Source: Ophiothrix spiculata
Lineage: Eukaryota; Echinodermata; Ophiuroidea; Amphilepidida; Ophiotrichidae
NCBI GenBank assembly: GCA_000969725.1
Contig: JXSR01S034066.1
Reading direction: 5' to 3' (one strand)
Length of the DNA stretch: 22,129 bases
The translations under genes and the position numbers were made by a program. The notes under the pieces are model-generated. The model did not search any database, was not told where the DNA came from, and saw only the letters and a list, made by a program, of their open reading frames with translations. Shown in pieces: positions 1 through 8,931 of this stretch (positions are counted from its first letter, which is position 1; every line of letters starts with the position of its first letter).

Positions 1-176
1 CAAAGAAATTTTGTTCTTTTGTTTTAAATAGGCATCATGTAAAACCTAACATACACTATGTTAGTCTGAGCAATCAATGTAATTTAAACTCTTTGTATTT
101 TTATTATGTGTGTAATTTTGATATGTTCTGATATATTTCCAATAAAAGAAATAAATAAATGAATCTGAATCTGATT
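1..176 (+). mobile_element. 3' end of a LINE-like retrotransposon
   Basis: The stretch is AT-rich and closes with an AATAAA-like signal, a run of (AAATA/AAAT) units and then a short GAATCT repeat at about 160-173. That order, a 3' UTR followed by a simple-sequence tail, is typical of non-LTR retrotransposons of the CR1/L2/Jockey type. No coding part is visible because the window starts inside the element. The call rests on the tail only; the family is not identified. Confidence 0.45.
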
Positions 177-1009
177 ATTTGAAATTTATCTTGACTGTTA
201 CTCGGTGAAAGCTCGGAATTAATGCAGGAAACTCTTTTTTCAACATCTTGATAAGAAATAATTCAGATATTCAAGTTGCCTTAATTTGATTTAGATATTC
301 GAGTAGCATAATTAATGCAACAATTCAAATCTACTTTAATAAATGTCACCATTAACTTGTACTTAAGAAATATTAGGCCCACACATCCTAGTTAAATATT
401 GGCAATCCACTTGCGGTTTTAAAAAACTGCTTCCAAAACAATTGAATTAATTAATATATGTCATTCATGTTTGCTGGAGATTTCATCATAATAACCACAT
501 TAAGGTTGTGTCAATTTCATGCCAAATCAACCACATTTCATAAAAAAATATTCAAAGAAATAAAGACGAATCATCCATCATAAGTCTAGACAGCATTTTA
601 GCTTCAAAAACTGTCTATTACTACAAAATTACACATATTTTTGATGTTTCCGAAATACAAAATATTGAATCCTGGATGGTCAGTGAAATTTTACTGAATT
701 TCATTTGTATGTGATGTGCTAGAAGTTTGAAAATCATAAAATTAATATTCAGAATAACATTATTTTCTAAATACTAATGGAATAAAAATAATCAGAATAA
801 ACACTCAATTTTAAGATGACCTTTTCTTTACACTGGACAATTAATTGCATCCCTTTCTATTACCTAATAACACAGGGAGTTCAAACAAAACAAGAATGTC
901 GAATTCGTCATGCAATATTTACTTGGTTATCCTTCGCTCACATGTTTTTGAAATCAACTGCTATCAGCCTTGCCTGGTAAATTGGTTGTAGTAATCACCA
1001 CAGGAAATC
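177..1009. other. AT-rich non-coding stretch, nothing recognised
   Basis: No conserved reading frame, RNA gene or clear repeat is visible. It is probably part of the intron that follows the Cav1 exon on the minus strand. Confidence 0.5.
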
Positions 1010-1079
1010 TTGGTGGCTTTCCCTGCCCACAGGGGTGCTCAATTAATAATTTGGTGACTTTCCCAACCCAAAGTGGGTG
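1010..1079 (+). repeat. Two-copy tandem repeat, 41-bp period
   Basis: The segment beginning TTGGTGGCTTTCCC at 1010 recurs as TTGGTGACTTTCCC at 1051. Both copies continue into a related CCCA...GGGTG stretch. The copies differ at several bases, so the duplication is not recent. It gives rise to chance open frames on both strands, which I do not treat as genes. Confidence 0.5.
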
Positions 1080-1137
1080 TAATTTATGTACAATGCCTGC
1101 TATACTTACTAGGGGATACAGGACAACAACTAAGGAC

Positions 1138-1493
1138 TTAAAGGGGCAATTCATGATCCACTTTTCACCCTCAAGGTCACCTCTATCAAATTTGAGTTTT
1201 TTAGCTCATAAGAATCCTCAAGTGGTATATTTTACGATCCCCAAACCATTCTTTCATATGTGCTTGCGTTTTTGAGAAAAAAGAGAAAATGTGTCATTTT
1301 TCTAATTATTGTCGGGGCCCCAACAGTAATTACAACACAGTAGTCTATGGGGATTTTCAAAATGCTGAAAAGCTTGTAACTTGGAAACGAACAGACGGAA
1401 TCAAGTGAAATTTTCAGTATATATTTATGTTGTACTCTTCTTTTTATTAAGCTAGAAAAGAGGCCACATCAAAATCATGAATTGCACCTTTAA
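1138..1493. mobile_element. Short non-autonomous DNA transposon (MITE) with 20-bp inverted ends
   Basis: The left end TTAAAGGGGCAATTCATGAT (1138-1157) matches the reverse complement of 1474-1493 at 19 of 20 positions. Both ends include TTAA, so the target duplication could be TTAA, or TA alone, or the TTAA could belong to the ends. Flanking 8-bp sequences do not match. The 356-bp body has no coding capacity. It contains a GC-rich GGGGCCCC core near 1315-1322. The superfamily is left open. Confidence 0.7.
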
Positions 1494-1505
1494 TCACACA
1501 TCACG

Positions 1506-1588
1506 AAATGTACGAATAACATACACTGGTTTGATATCGATATACTTGTATTTTAATGACCGAAACAGTATACGTTATTCGTACATTT
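1506..1588. repeat. Imperfect hairpin with 23-bp arms
   Basis: The arm at 1506-1528 (AAATGTACGAATAAC...) pairs with 1566-1588 at 21 of 23 positions, leaving a 37-base loop. It starts 12 bases after the MITE at 1138-1493 and could be a separate foldback or a remnant of a second element. Confidence 0.65.
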
Positions 1589-2030
1589 GGGCTCTATACG
1601 GTGATGTGACGAAGCCATATATAGTTTTGCTGAGTTACATTTAAATAGCCAACTTTTGTATTATCACAGTTGTACCTTATGACAGCACAAGAAGAAATCT
1701 TCCCTTCCCCTTCTCTTCACCTTTTACGGGCTTAATTCTCCATTACCAATGAGGTGCTAAGGCCACTTTATTTATTGTAGTGACCAGTCATAGTGAAAGG
1801 GAAAGTATTGGAAAATTCCATTGACACCATTTTGCAGCTGAAAGTATGGATAAAATCCAAGAGGTGAAATAACCAAGCAGTAGGAAAAGAGGACATGTAT
1901 TTAATCTTCTTGTACCTCTAGTTGCATTCTTTGTTAGTCAAGAGTGCCTCTTTTATAGTGGCTGGTACAGATTACTTCAATTTACAAGTCTATAGCCGTG
2001 TTTTCCCGAAGGATTTTGCTTGGTTTAGAA
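1589..2030. other. Non-coding stretch, nothing recognised
   Basis: No conserved reading frame, RNA gene or repeat structure is seen. Confidence 0.45.
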
Positions 2031-2891
2031 GACTCGCGGCTAAAGTTAAACCAACCGCTAAGCCAGAGTGTTTGTCCTCACTGTGAATTTAGACTCTAGT
2101 CTAGCGAGAGAGGTCAAAGAAATTTCGCTAACCTTAAGTCTAAATCTTACCGGGAGTGTCTCGTGACCCGTAAAATGATTGACAAAGCGCGCCCATATGA
2201 AATCAGAAAATGTAAACAAAGATGGCGAGGCTACGCACAAGAAGACCGATCTGTGCAGAATTTTGTAATTATTATTGCCGTAAAGATCATGTTAAACAGT
2301 TCAAGTCAGATACTAGAGCTTTCTAGTCAAGATTCCACTAATTTATCACTTGAGAAACAGGCGGCATATGCGCCATGAAAGGAACAGCCCTGGAGAAAAT
2401 TGAATACAAGATTGGAATGCGCACATTTGGAACATCATTCGAGTAGGGTCTACAGTTTAAGTACAATTCTAGTACAAAAAATTGTATTAGAATGTACTAA
2501 AAGTGTACTCGAATGATGTTACAAAATGTGCATATTCCAATCTTGTACTAGAATTGTACTTGATTGCTACCAGGGAGAATTGCTCGTTTCATATCTTATA
2601 TTAGCCACAGAAATACAGTGCAAAACTACATGGCAGTTCTACGTGTGCAATCGCCGAAGGTCACATCATTCACTCTCGGTTAAGATAAAAGATCGCATCT
2701 TCACGGCGTTTTGACTCTCGGTTAAGACTCTCGGCTAAGCCAGATCAGGTTAGCCGAAAGATAACCGCTAGAAAGTCTTACGGTTAAAATTCACTATTTA
2801 GACTAGAGGCTAAAGAAATGAGTTGCATTCTGACGGCGCTTAGCCGAGAGTTTAGACTAGAGGCTAGCGAATTTTGCGTTAACCGAGAGTC
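2031..2891. mobile_element. Motif-rich non-autonomous element with GACTCTCGG repeats
   Basis: A 14-base motif, GACTCTCGGYTAAG, occurs repeatedly in both orientations: about 2031 (diverged), 2671, 2713, 2726, and inverted at about 2840 and 2879-2891. A second motif, TTTAGACTAGAGGCTA, occurs at 2797 and 2851, with a related copy at 2088. The outermost copies face each other (GACTCGCGGCTAAAG at 2031 and the inverted GACTCTCGGTTAACG ending at 2891) and may be the terminal repeats. Clusters of subterminal motifs are common in DNA transposons, where transposase binds them. No transposase is encoded and no target duplication is evident, so the boundaries are provisional. Confidence 0.5.
2405..2561. 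repeat. Foldback with about 41-bp arms nested in the motif-rich element
   Basis: The arm at 2405-2445 pairs with 2506-2547 with only a few mismatches and one indel. Between and beyond these arms lies a second inverted pair: AAGTACAATTCTAGTACAA at 2459-2477 is the exact reverse complement of 2543-2561. The two pairings overlap, so the sequence has two alternative folds. It may be a separate small insertion inside the larger element. Confidence 0.7.
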
Positions 2892-2932
2892 AGTGGGAAC
2901 GCGCCTTAAGAAGGATATGCAAAATGGCTATC

Positions 2933-3740
2933 ACCAAAGTGACCTCAAGTGATGAATGTTTCTTGTGGTTATTAAAAGGAGCATGTAAGACCCAGGACAT
3001 ATCAAAAAGATTAGCATTATCGAGCTATTCCCTCTAATTGGAAGCACAGATTACTCACATTTTCAAGCCTAGGAATAAAGAGTAATGAAGTACATAAATT
3101 ACACACGGACATATCCACAATGCTTTTTCAATGGAGGATACGTCAGTATGTGATGTGACGGACAATATTATTAATGATATTCTGTCCAAACTCGCTAATA
3201 CTAATTAAAAAATAAATGTCTAGCACTGCTTTCCATGAGGTTCATCTGTCAGATTGTCAGATATATTCACCAGTTTCAAATGCAGGAGGAAAAACCTGCA
3301 GAAGCAAGTTTTGACTGGCAACCAAATGCACATACAGCGCTGAGACCGGGGATCAAACTCACAATAGTCCTATGCTCATTGGTGCAAAGTGAGAGAATTA
3401 CCACTGCACTACATGCTTCCCCAACTACATGATGAATGTTTTTTAAAAAAAGAGTATGTAACACCCAGGGCACATCAAAATGACTTGAATTTTAGCCCTT
3501 ATAGTACAAGAGTGTTAGCCTCCTTTTTATGGATAGGACAGATAACTTCATTTTTCATTTTCAAGCCCAGGAAAAGAGGTACATAAAATGATCTCCAGCC
3601 TGCTAACACCAAAGTGACCTCATCAAATATGTGATTAAGTAAGTGATGAATGTTTCTTGTAGTTAAATAGGAGCATGTAAAACACACAGCACATCAAAAT
3701 GACTAGCAATCTTGAGCCCTCCTGTCATTTCTCAGAATAA
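2933..3740 (+). repeat. Three-unit diverged direct repeat, about 214-bp period
   Basis: Shared landmarks are ACCAAAGTGACCTCA (2933 and 3608), GATGAATGTTTCTTGT (2951 and 3645, diverged at 3431), CAT(A/C)AAAA...GA(C/T)TAGCA further on, and CATTTTCAAGCC followed by GTACATAAA (about 3057-3098 and 3556-3587). The second and third units are spaced 214 bp apart. The first and second are 480 bp apart because a SINE of about 265 bp sits between them. Nothing here is coding. Confidence 0.65.
3160..3424 (-). mobile_element. tRNA-derived SINE
   Basis: Read on the minus strand, the element starts near 3422 with GGGGAAGCATG. It contains an A-box-like TAGTGCAGTGGTAA (3411-3398) and a B-box-like GTTTGATCCCC (3358-3348) about 40 bases downstream. 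This is the spacing of an internal RNA polymerase III promoter. A central domain and an AT-rich tail follow down to about 3160. The 3' boundary is inferred from the interruption of the 214-bp direct repeat. A possible short duplication (TGTGATG / CATGATG) flanks it. The SINE family is not identified. Confidence 0.6.
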
Positions 3741-4052
3741 TACAGATTTGCCTGAGACTATCCCACTACTTAGTGAGGCACAAGACACATAGCAAATATG
3801 GGTGACAAAGCACAGTGATGAGTGGGATGAGAAGACTTAGGGTCTCTCCTTACATGAGATAGACAGGGAGTCTCTGCCTTTTGTATTTATGCATTAAAGT
3901 ACAAATGTACACATGGAGTTTGTCTCTTGTACTATTCTGATGAACAGACCAATATCACATGATCCAAAGATAGTTAAAACATTTTGGGCATTAAACTTAA
4001 AAACTAGCTATACTTCAATTCAGTTTAGAATATTGAACCTTGTGTATTAAAT
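3741..4052. other. Non-coding stretch, nothing recognised
   Basis: No reading frame of interest, RNA gene or repeat is visible. Confidence 0.4.
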
Positions 4053-4554
4053 GTTAGAGTTAAAGGGGCACTGGACAAAATTTCAAAAAATTATTTGGAG
4101 ATGATTTACATTTCATTTGTTAGAAAATAACAGGGAAATTTTCATCGAAACCTTCTGAAAAGTCATAAATTTGAATTTTATTTTGTTTGTTGATCTTGGC
4201 TACTGTAAACATATTTATTGATGCTATATATCAAGAAAGAGCCAAAGATTTGTTTGTAAAACATTCCTCTAACATCAAAGATTGCCGATAAATCAATAGA
4301 AATTTGAAGTTTGCATTAGATCTCATGAAAAGGCAAATTTTAAAAATTCAACTATTAAGGGCAGTAGGCTATTTATTGTTGTCGACAACGATAAATAAAA
4401 TAAAAAAATATCTAAATATTTTGATATATAGGACTTGATTTTTTTCTGTCATTATTCCCGCTATTACTTCAAATGATGCAAAAATCTCAAAATGCTAGGG
4501 GAAGAAAAGTTTGGGGATGATGCTGAACTTATCTAATGCCCCTTTATTTAGAGT
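4053..4554. mobile_element. hAT-like MITE with 8-bp target duplication
   Basis: The element proper is 4061-4546 (486 bp). Its ends TAAAGGGGCA (4061-4070) and TGCCCCTTTA (4537-4546) are perfect 10-bp inverted repeats, with weaker pairing continuing inward. The flanks GTTAGAGT (4053-4060) and TTTAGAGT (4547-4554) agree at 7 of 8 positions, which fits the 8-bp duplication made by hAT transposases. Near the centre lies a 24-base near-palindrome built around GTTGTCGACAAC (4372-4395). The element encodes no protein and must be mobilised in trans. The hAT assignment rests on the duplication length. Confidence 0.75.
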
Positions 4555-6057
4555 TTGTAATTTTATTGACTTCAAATCATGATCTTATAGATGCTTCAAT
4601 AGCATCAGAAGGCATCCCAGGAAGGCATCTTTTGCAGACAAAATTGTGCTCTTTTGACTTACAATTTAACAGTATGCCATGTAATTTCTTTGAAAAGTCA
4701 GTGAGACTATAAAACCACATTTGCCTTCCAACAGGACAGGACAGTCCTTTTGTTTTATGATATCAAATAAAAATAACTATTGTGTAAAAAACTGCAAATC
4801 TGTGCATTGCTGAGACAAACAAGGATATTTACTTTACTTTTGCATAACAATAACAAAAGAAACTGTTAGCTTTCACCTCATTGCCGTTCTGTGTCCAACA
4901 AATACAAATTACATATAGCTTAGTTAAAGCTGACACAAAATGATTCCGAGTTGACATCATTTTATCTTTATTACTCAATTTTACATTAATATTCATAGAA
5001 CTTTGATAAAGTACGTAATGAATTATAGAATTTCCCCAAGGCAGTCATTGTAAAGAAATATAGGGCTTAACTTCAGCAACGCTATAAATGTCAATTTCTG
5101 CGCCCTTTAAATGTCATACGCTATCCTAGGAAAGGGAAAAAGTTGTCAAACACACAGTGCCAGTCACAACACGGACTAAATCAAGTTAAGTTTGATTATA
5201 CAAGACTGAATTGACGAATTCATCGTCATCTTTCATGTATGGACTGTGAATCCTGTTGAATCATTTGTTTCTGCTAAATTATGAACAGTGTCACACATTG
5301 TCACTCTGTTGCTACCTGTAACTACTGCAGAGAAACTAACAAACACCAATCGATGCAAAGCAACAAAAATGATGAAAAATTCAACATATTTGTATACAAA
5401 TTGACTTCTGTGTAGACTGCATATCATAGATGGGCATTGTTTAGGTATATTGAGATGCAACAAGTTTTTAAGGAACAACTAATTTTTAACCATTTATTTC
5501 TAAAATTTATCTGAATCCTGACTAAAGCCTTGATCCCGGGGCCTTGATTTCACTCCAGCATTTCACATTAGCCGGTACTGTCAAGGCAATTTTGCTGCCT
5601 CATTTGTCATTGTTGTTTAGGTGAAACCTGTCAAAATTTCAGCATCTTCATAATATTGTAACCTGTTCACGTGACAAAGTGATCACACAACACTGGATGT
5701 AATAGTGCAGCGACAATGTACCAAAGGGTTTTCCACTGACAGAAAACACTGAAATGCCATGTTGCATTCTATAAGTAGAAGTATAATTATCATGGTTGAA
5801 AAAAATCTTCAAAGGAACAATACAATACACTACTATGACAAGATCAAGGGGAATGGGTCGGATAACAGCAATTATGATTTGTGATTCAAAGAAACGTATC
5901 TCCAAAACTGGATTACCAATTTTGGTGAGTTCTGGATCAAAATGTGATATATTTAATGCATATACGAGATTATAATAAGAATGAGAATTTGAAATGGCTG
6001 ATATGCGTCTCATTTCCCTTGATTCTGTCATACATAATAAAAATGGTTGCTACTTAC
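4555..6057 (-). other. Intron sequence downstream of the Cav1 exon
   Basis: This stretch directly follows the splice donor of the minus-strand calcium channel exon and should be intron. I looked for the next expected exon (S1-S2 loop, S2, S3), in particular for an NGWN-type motif on the minus strand, and found none here or further left to position 1. Chance open frames at 5233-5478 and 5648-6031 resemble no protein I recognise. Confidence 0.65.
6052..6057 (-). other. Splice donor of the Cav1 exon
   Basis: On the minus strand the exon ends ...ACACTG and is followed by GTAAGT, a consensus 5' splice site. Confidence 0.85.
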
Positions 6058-6166
6058 CAGTGTTTGATTGCGGGCGTTGGAATCATACTGGGGAAATGGC
6101 GTGTACACCGCCAAAGCTATGCAGTTGGCAAATATAGTGCACAAAATGAGGTATTCAAAAGGCGTG
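6058..6166 (-). CDS. Cav1: Cav1 (L-type) voltage-gated calcium channel alpha-1 subunit, exon for segment S1 of domain I
   Basis: This is a 109-nt internal exon on the minus strand. After one base of a split codon it reads 36 codons, beginning [15 protein letters not shown] and continuing [21 protein letters not shown], with no stop. The string LTIFANC-ALA-Y-PFP-DSN is the hallmark of the S1 helix and S1-S2 loop of domain I in Cav1 alpha-1 subunits. These proteins form the pore and voltage sensors of plasma-membrane L-type calcium channels. The hydrophobic run [15 protein letters not shown] is the S1 membrane helix. The loop carries a possible N-glycosylation sequon (N-Q-T). A polypyrimidine tract with CAG precedes the exon and GTAAGT follows it. 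One oddity is that the residue before PFE is Thr and the split codon ends in C, whereas the family usually has Trp-Lys or Trp-Arg there. The other exons are outside the window or unrecognised, so introns of more than 6 kb downstream and probably more than 10 kb upstream are implied. Confidence 0.92.
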
Positions 6167-6181
6167 CTGAGAGAAAAAAAA
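6167..6181 (-). other. Splice acceptor of the Cav1 exon
   Basis: On the minus strand an uninterrupted pyrimidine tract of T's followed by CTCTCAG stands immediately before the exon. It is a textbook 3' splice site. Confidence 0.88.
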
Positions 6182-6841
6182 TATTGTTAAGGAAAACTCT
6201 TTTCTAAGTGTATTACATTTAATAAATTCAACAATTACACAATATACAGTACATAAAATGAAATAATAATCATAATACCCATACGTATATTTTGGGTTTC
6301 CCTACAAGACAGTGATTTGTTCTTAAAATGGATATGTGCTCACTCATTTTGGTGCAATTATTTCAATAAAATCAAAACAAAGGCATTATTAGCAAATTTA
6401 GATATGAAATTTAGATTAGAATCACTTTCAGCTGTCAAACCAAAATCCATGTTTTGACACATACGTGCATTTGCGCAGTTTTTTCATGATAAGATAAGTG
6501 TCTGAATATGCACATAAGATATGATGACTGACAGCTTGACAGCTGGTCATCATTTAGTATCTACAATAGATAGCAATATTACACATACACACACAATAAT
6601 TTGAAAGCAACTATTACAAGATTTCTAATCTTTGCTATGTAGTGTGAATAACAAATGTAGGAAGCATACATACACATTAAAGCAATACGTTTGGTCAAAA
6701 ATGTTTTATAGTAAAAATAGCATAAAATGAAGGAATGTGACTATCTAAAACCGTTTTCAAATGTATTTTGTCCAAAATATTGTTTGCCACCGAAAAATGG
6801 ATAAAAAGGCACATGCATGCTTTCCTATAAAAATACATGTG
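6182..6841 (-). other. Intron sequence upstream of the Cav1 exon
   Basis: AT-rich, no coding signal. A small nested inverted pair (ATGATGAC / GTCATCAT) lies at about 6519-6552, next to a degenerate copy of the GCTATCTACAGTAGATAGC hairpin at 6557-6575. Confidence 0.55.
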
Positions 6842-6871
6842 GAATTAAATTCGGGATCCCGAATTTAATTC
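6842..6871. repeat. Perfect 30-bp palindrome
   Basis: The left half GAATTAAATTCGGGA (6842-6856) is followed at once by its exact reverse complement TCCCGAATTTAATTC (6857-6871), without a spacer. The symmetry stops abruptly on both sides (G at 6841, A at 6872). There is no sign of a larger element around it. Confidence 0.9.
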
Positions 6872-7190
6872 AACAAATGACCATTACTAAAAAAGTAAGC
6901 ATATTTAAGCCAAATCATTTGGAGGGTATTAATATCTACCCAAAACAAACCCAATAAACTACAAAAATCAGAAGTCATTGGTGACAGGTGGCGCTTCATT
7001 TTTAACACTTTATAGGATTGCTTTAAGAGTAAGAAAGATTTAATAAGACCTTAACATTTATATAGAATGCTAAAAAATCTGAACATGCTTATTCTGAAAT
7101 ACTGAATAGAAGATACCACAAGTAACAAACATAGACAAAATATTTGTGAAAAAAATCATAATTGATTTTATAATGACAAAACTAATAAGA

Positions 7191-7226
7191 TTGGTTTAAA
7201 AATTGGTTTAAAAATTGGTTTAAAAA
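7191..7226 (+). repeat. Three perfect 12-bp tandem repeats
   Basis: TTGGTTTAAAAA occurs three times in a row without mismatch. It immediately precedes the hairpin at 7233-7257. Confidence 0.9.
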
Positions 7227-7232
7227 TGAGTC

Positions 7233-7257
7233 TTTGCTATCTGCAGTAGATAGCAAA
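7233..7257. repeat. Hairpin motif, copy 2 of 3
   Basis: The sequence centres on GCTATCTGCAGTAGATAGC with TTT and AAA outside. Its 12-base arms pair with one mismatch around a single central base. The motif recurs at 8742-8766 (perfect) and at 6557-6575 (degenerate). Context shared with the 8742 copy (GGTTxAAAA before, a CCATA stretch after) shows that a longer repeat carries it. Confidence 0.75.
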
Positions 7258-8285
7258 AATACTGACCATACATGGACTTCATGACAAATGTTTAAAGAAA
7301 ATGAGTCAACATTTACCCTTGGAAACTTCTCAAATTTAATGGTTACATACATGAATTCAAACCAGACAAATATCAATGGAAAGATGTTTGAAAGCATAAA
7401 ATGTCACTTTGATATCAGGAACATTAAGAGCATTATGACTGCAATAAAAGGCTAGGTAAAAACAACAAGAGTGTCTGCCAAATTTCCTCCACAAAATTGG
7501 TCACATGACCATGAATTGCTTGGTACCGGTCACTTTTGTAAACGATTGGGCCTGCAATCTGGACGCTCATTTACATCGTCTGAAGAATAATGAATTTTTG
7601 CTTCAGTATTTTGATTTAATTACAGGTTTGTTACAAGTTTATTACCGTTACCATAATATCCAATCTTTCCATATGTGCCACCTGTTTTCAAAAATGCAAA
7701 CAAAAACCAAGTGCATTCCATATGTGCTTCTAGTTCTGTAAACAGAATTGGATGCTTACAAATTGCAACACAAGTAAAACACACAAAAAGCACACAAGGA
7801 GCATGTAAAGCAAGCAAAGACAGACACATATCATAACTAGAACATGCAGACAATATTGCTGAATAAGAACAGGTGTCCATGATGACATATGATGGGAGTT
7901 GTGTTGAAAAAAAAACATAGAGGGAAATAAGCTGTCCCATCAGAGTGAGCAGGTGATACAATCCAATGCAAATGTTGCATTCTTGATGCAACCCTCAAGG
8001 GACAGTATTTGGCTGGTAAAGTGGGGAACTTGGCAAAATTGAAACTAGTCCTGTTCCCATACTTCAACAAAGTTTGTACATGGATATAAAAAATGGTCCA
8101 TTTCTGTAAATTTAGAAAAAGTCATAAGCATATAAGTGTTCGGGGGAAACTAGTGAAAAAGAAATTGCTTAATGCACTTGTTAAATTAATTTTGTCTGAT
8201 ATGTTTCTAAATAAAAGTGTGCTGAGGCCAGATGGAATTACAAGTCAGGGGAGGCATAATCTGCATTTATTTTTTTTATTTTTTA
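7258..8285. other. Non-coding stretch with a faint dispersed repeat
   Basis: No gene is recognised. Open frames on the minus strand between 7620 and 8070 are low-complexity, Cys- and Leu-rich and without family resemblance. The part at about 7682-7728 (an AAATGCAAACAAA core followed by a TATGTGC string) resembles 8828-8872, so it probably belongs to the same dispersed repeat as the hairpins at 7233 and 8742. Confidence 0.45.
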
Positions 8286-8725
8286 ATATGTGTGGTGCTC
8301 TGGCATAATGAGCGGAAAGTCGCGATTGAAGATTTTGAATAAATGGCTGCTAAAGTTAAAATATGATGAAAAGATCAAATTTCGTTTTTTGACATAAAAA
8401 AAATAAATACATTAGTGTTAACCTATATTTCACGTTTTGAAGGTCAATTACGCCGGGAAGTGTATTTATTCACGGGTAATTGATCGCGTTTTGCTATTAT
8501 ACACTATAGTAAACAGTAACTTTAAAATCGATTTGCGACAGTTTTGTACTGCCAGATTTTGAGTGGACTGCCTTTTGTTTCTATCTCTAAATAAAAATTG
8601 TAGAAAGAAAGTATGACATATTATATATCATTCGAAAGCTGAGATTATAGAGAATTAAAATATGCCATAAACTCAATTTTGAAAATCGCGACTTTCCGCT
8701 CATTATGCCAGAGCACCACACATAT
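8286..8725. mobile_element. 440-bp MITE with perfect 42-bp terminal inverted repeats
   Basis: Positions 8286-8327 and 8684-8725 are exact inverted copies. The ends read TGTGTGGTGCTCTGGCAT inward, each preceded by TA, so a TA target duplication (Tc1/mariner type) is the simplest reading. Weaker pairing continues inward for about 20 more bases. The body has no coding capacity; it includes an ATATCATTCGAAAGCT stretch near 8625. The perfect ends imply recent insertion or recent homogenisation. Related ends occur at 8911-8929 and 21987-22020. Confidence 0.85.
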
Positions 8726-8741
8726 GGTTGAAAATTGAGTG

Positions 8742-8766
8742 TTTGCTATCTACAGTAGATAGCAAA
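8742..8766. repeat. Hairpin motif, copy 3 of 3 (perfect)
   Basis: The 12-base arms around GCTATCTACAGTAGATAGC pair exactly about one central base. The copy lies 16 bases beyond the right end of the 42-bp-TIR MITE. See the copy at 7233-7257 for the shared context. Confidence 0.8.
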
Positions 8767-8910
8767 AAAAACACACCATAAATGAAACATTTTTACAATA
8801 TTGAGTTTTGCCATAAAATGAGCCAATTGTTTTACAAAATGCAAACAAACAAAACAAGGGTGTTCTATGTGTGCAACATACATAAAACACACAAAATGTT
8901 TTGCTTTTCT

Positions 8911-8929
8911 TGCCAGAGCACCCCTGACA
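8911..8929 (-). mobile_element. Solitary end of the 42-bp-TIR MITE family
   Basis: On the minus strand the sequence reads AGGGGTGCTCTGGCAAG. It shares the GGTGCTCTGGCA core with the MITE at 8286-8725 and is even closer to the variant end at 21987 (AGGGGTGCCCTGGCAA). No matching left partner was found nearby. Confidence 0.45.
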
Positions 8930-8931
8930 TA

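Noticed and set aside
5233..6031. Candidate for the next Cav1 exon downstream
   Set aside because: Neither frame shows the S2/S3 sequence expected after the S1 exon, and no NGWN-type motif is present.
5944..6207. Open frame of 87 codons on the plus strand
   Set aside because: It is the antisense shadow of the Cav1 exon at 6058-6166 and has no protein resemblance of its own.
7620..8070. Minus-strand open frames rich in Cys and Leu
   Set aside because: Overlapping frames in low-complexity sequence, without domain resemblance or splice sites in keeping with an exon.
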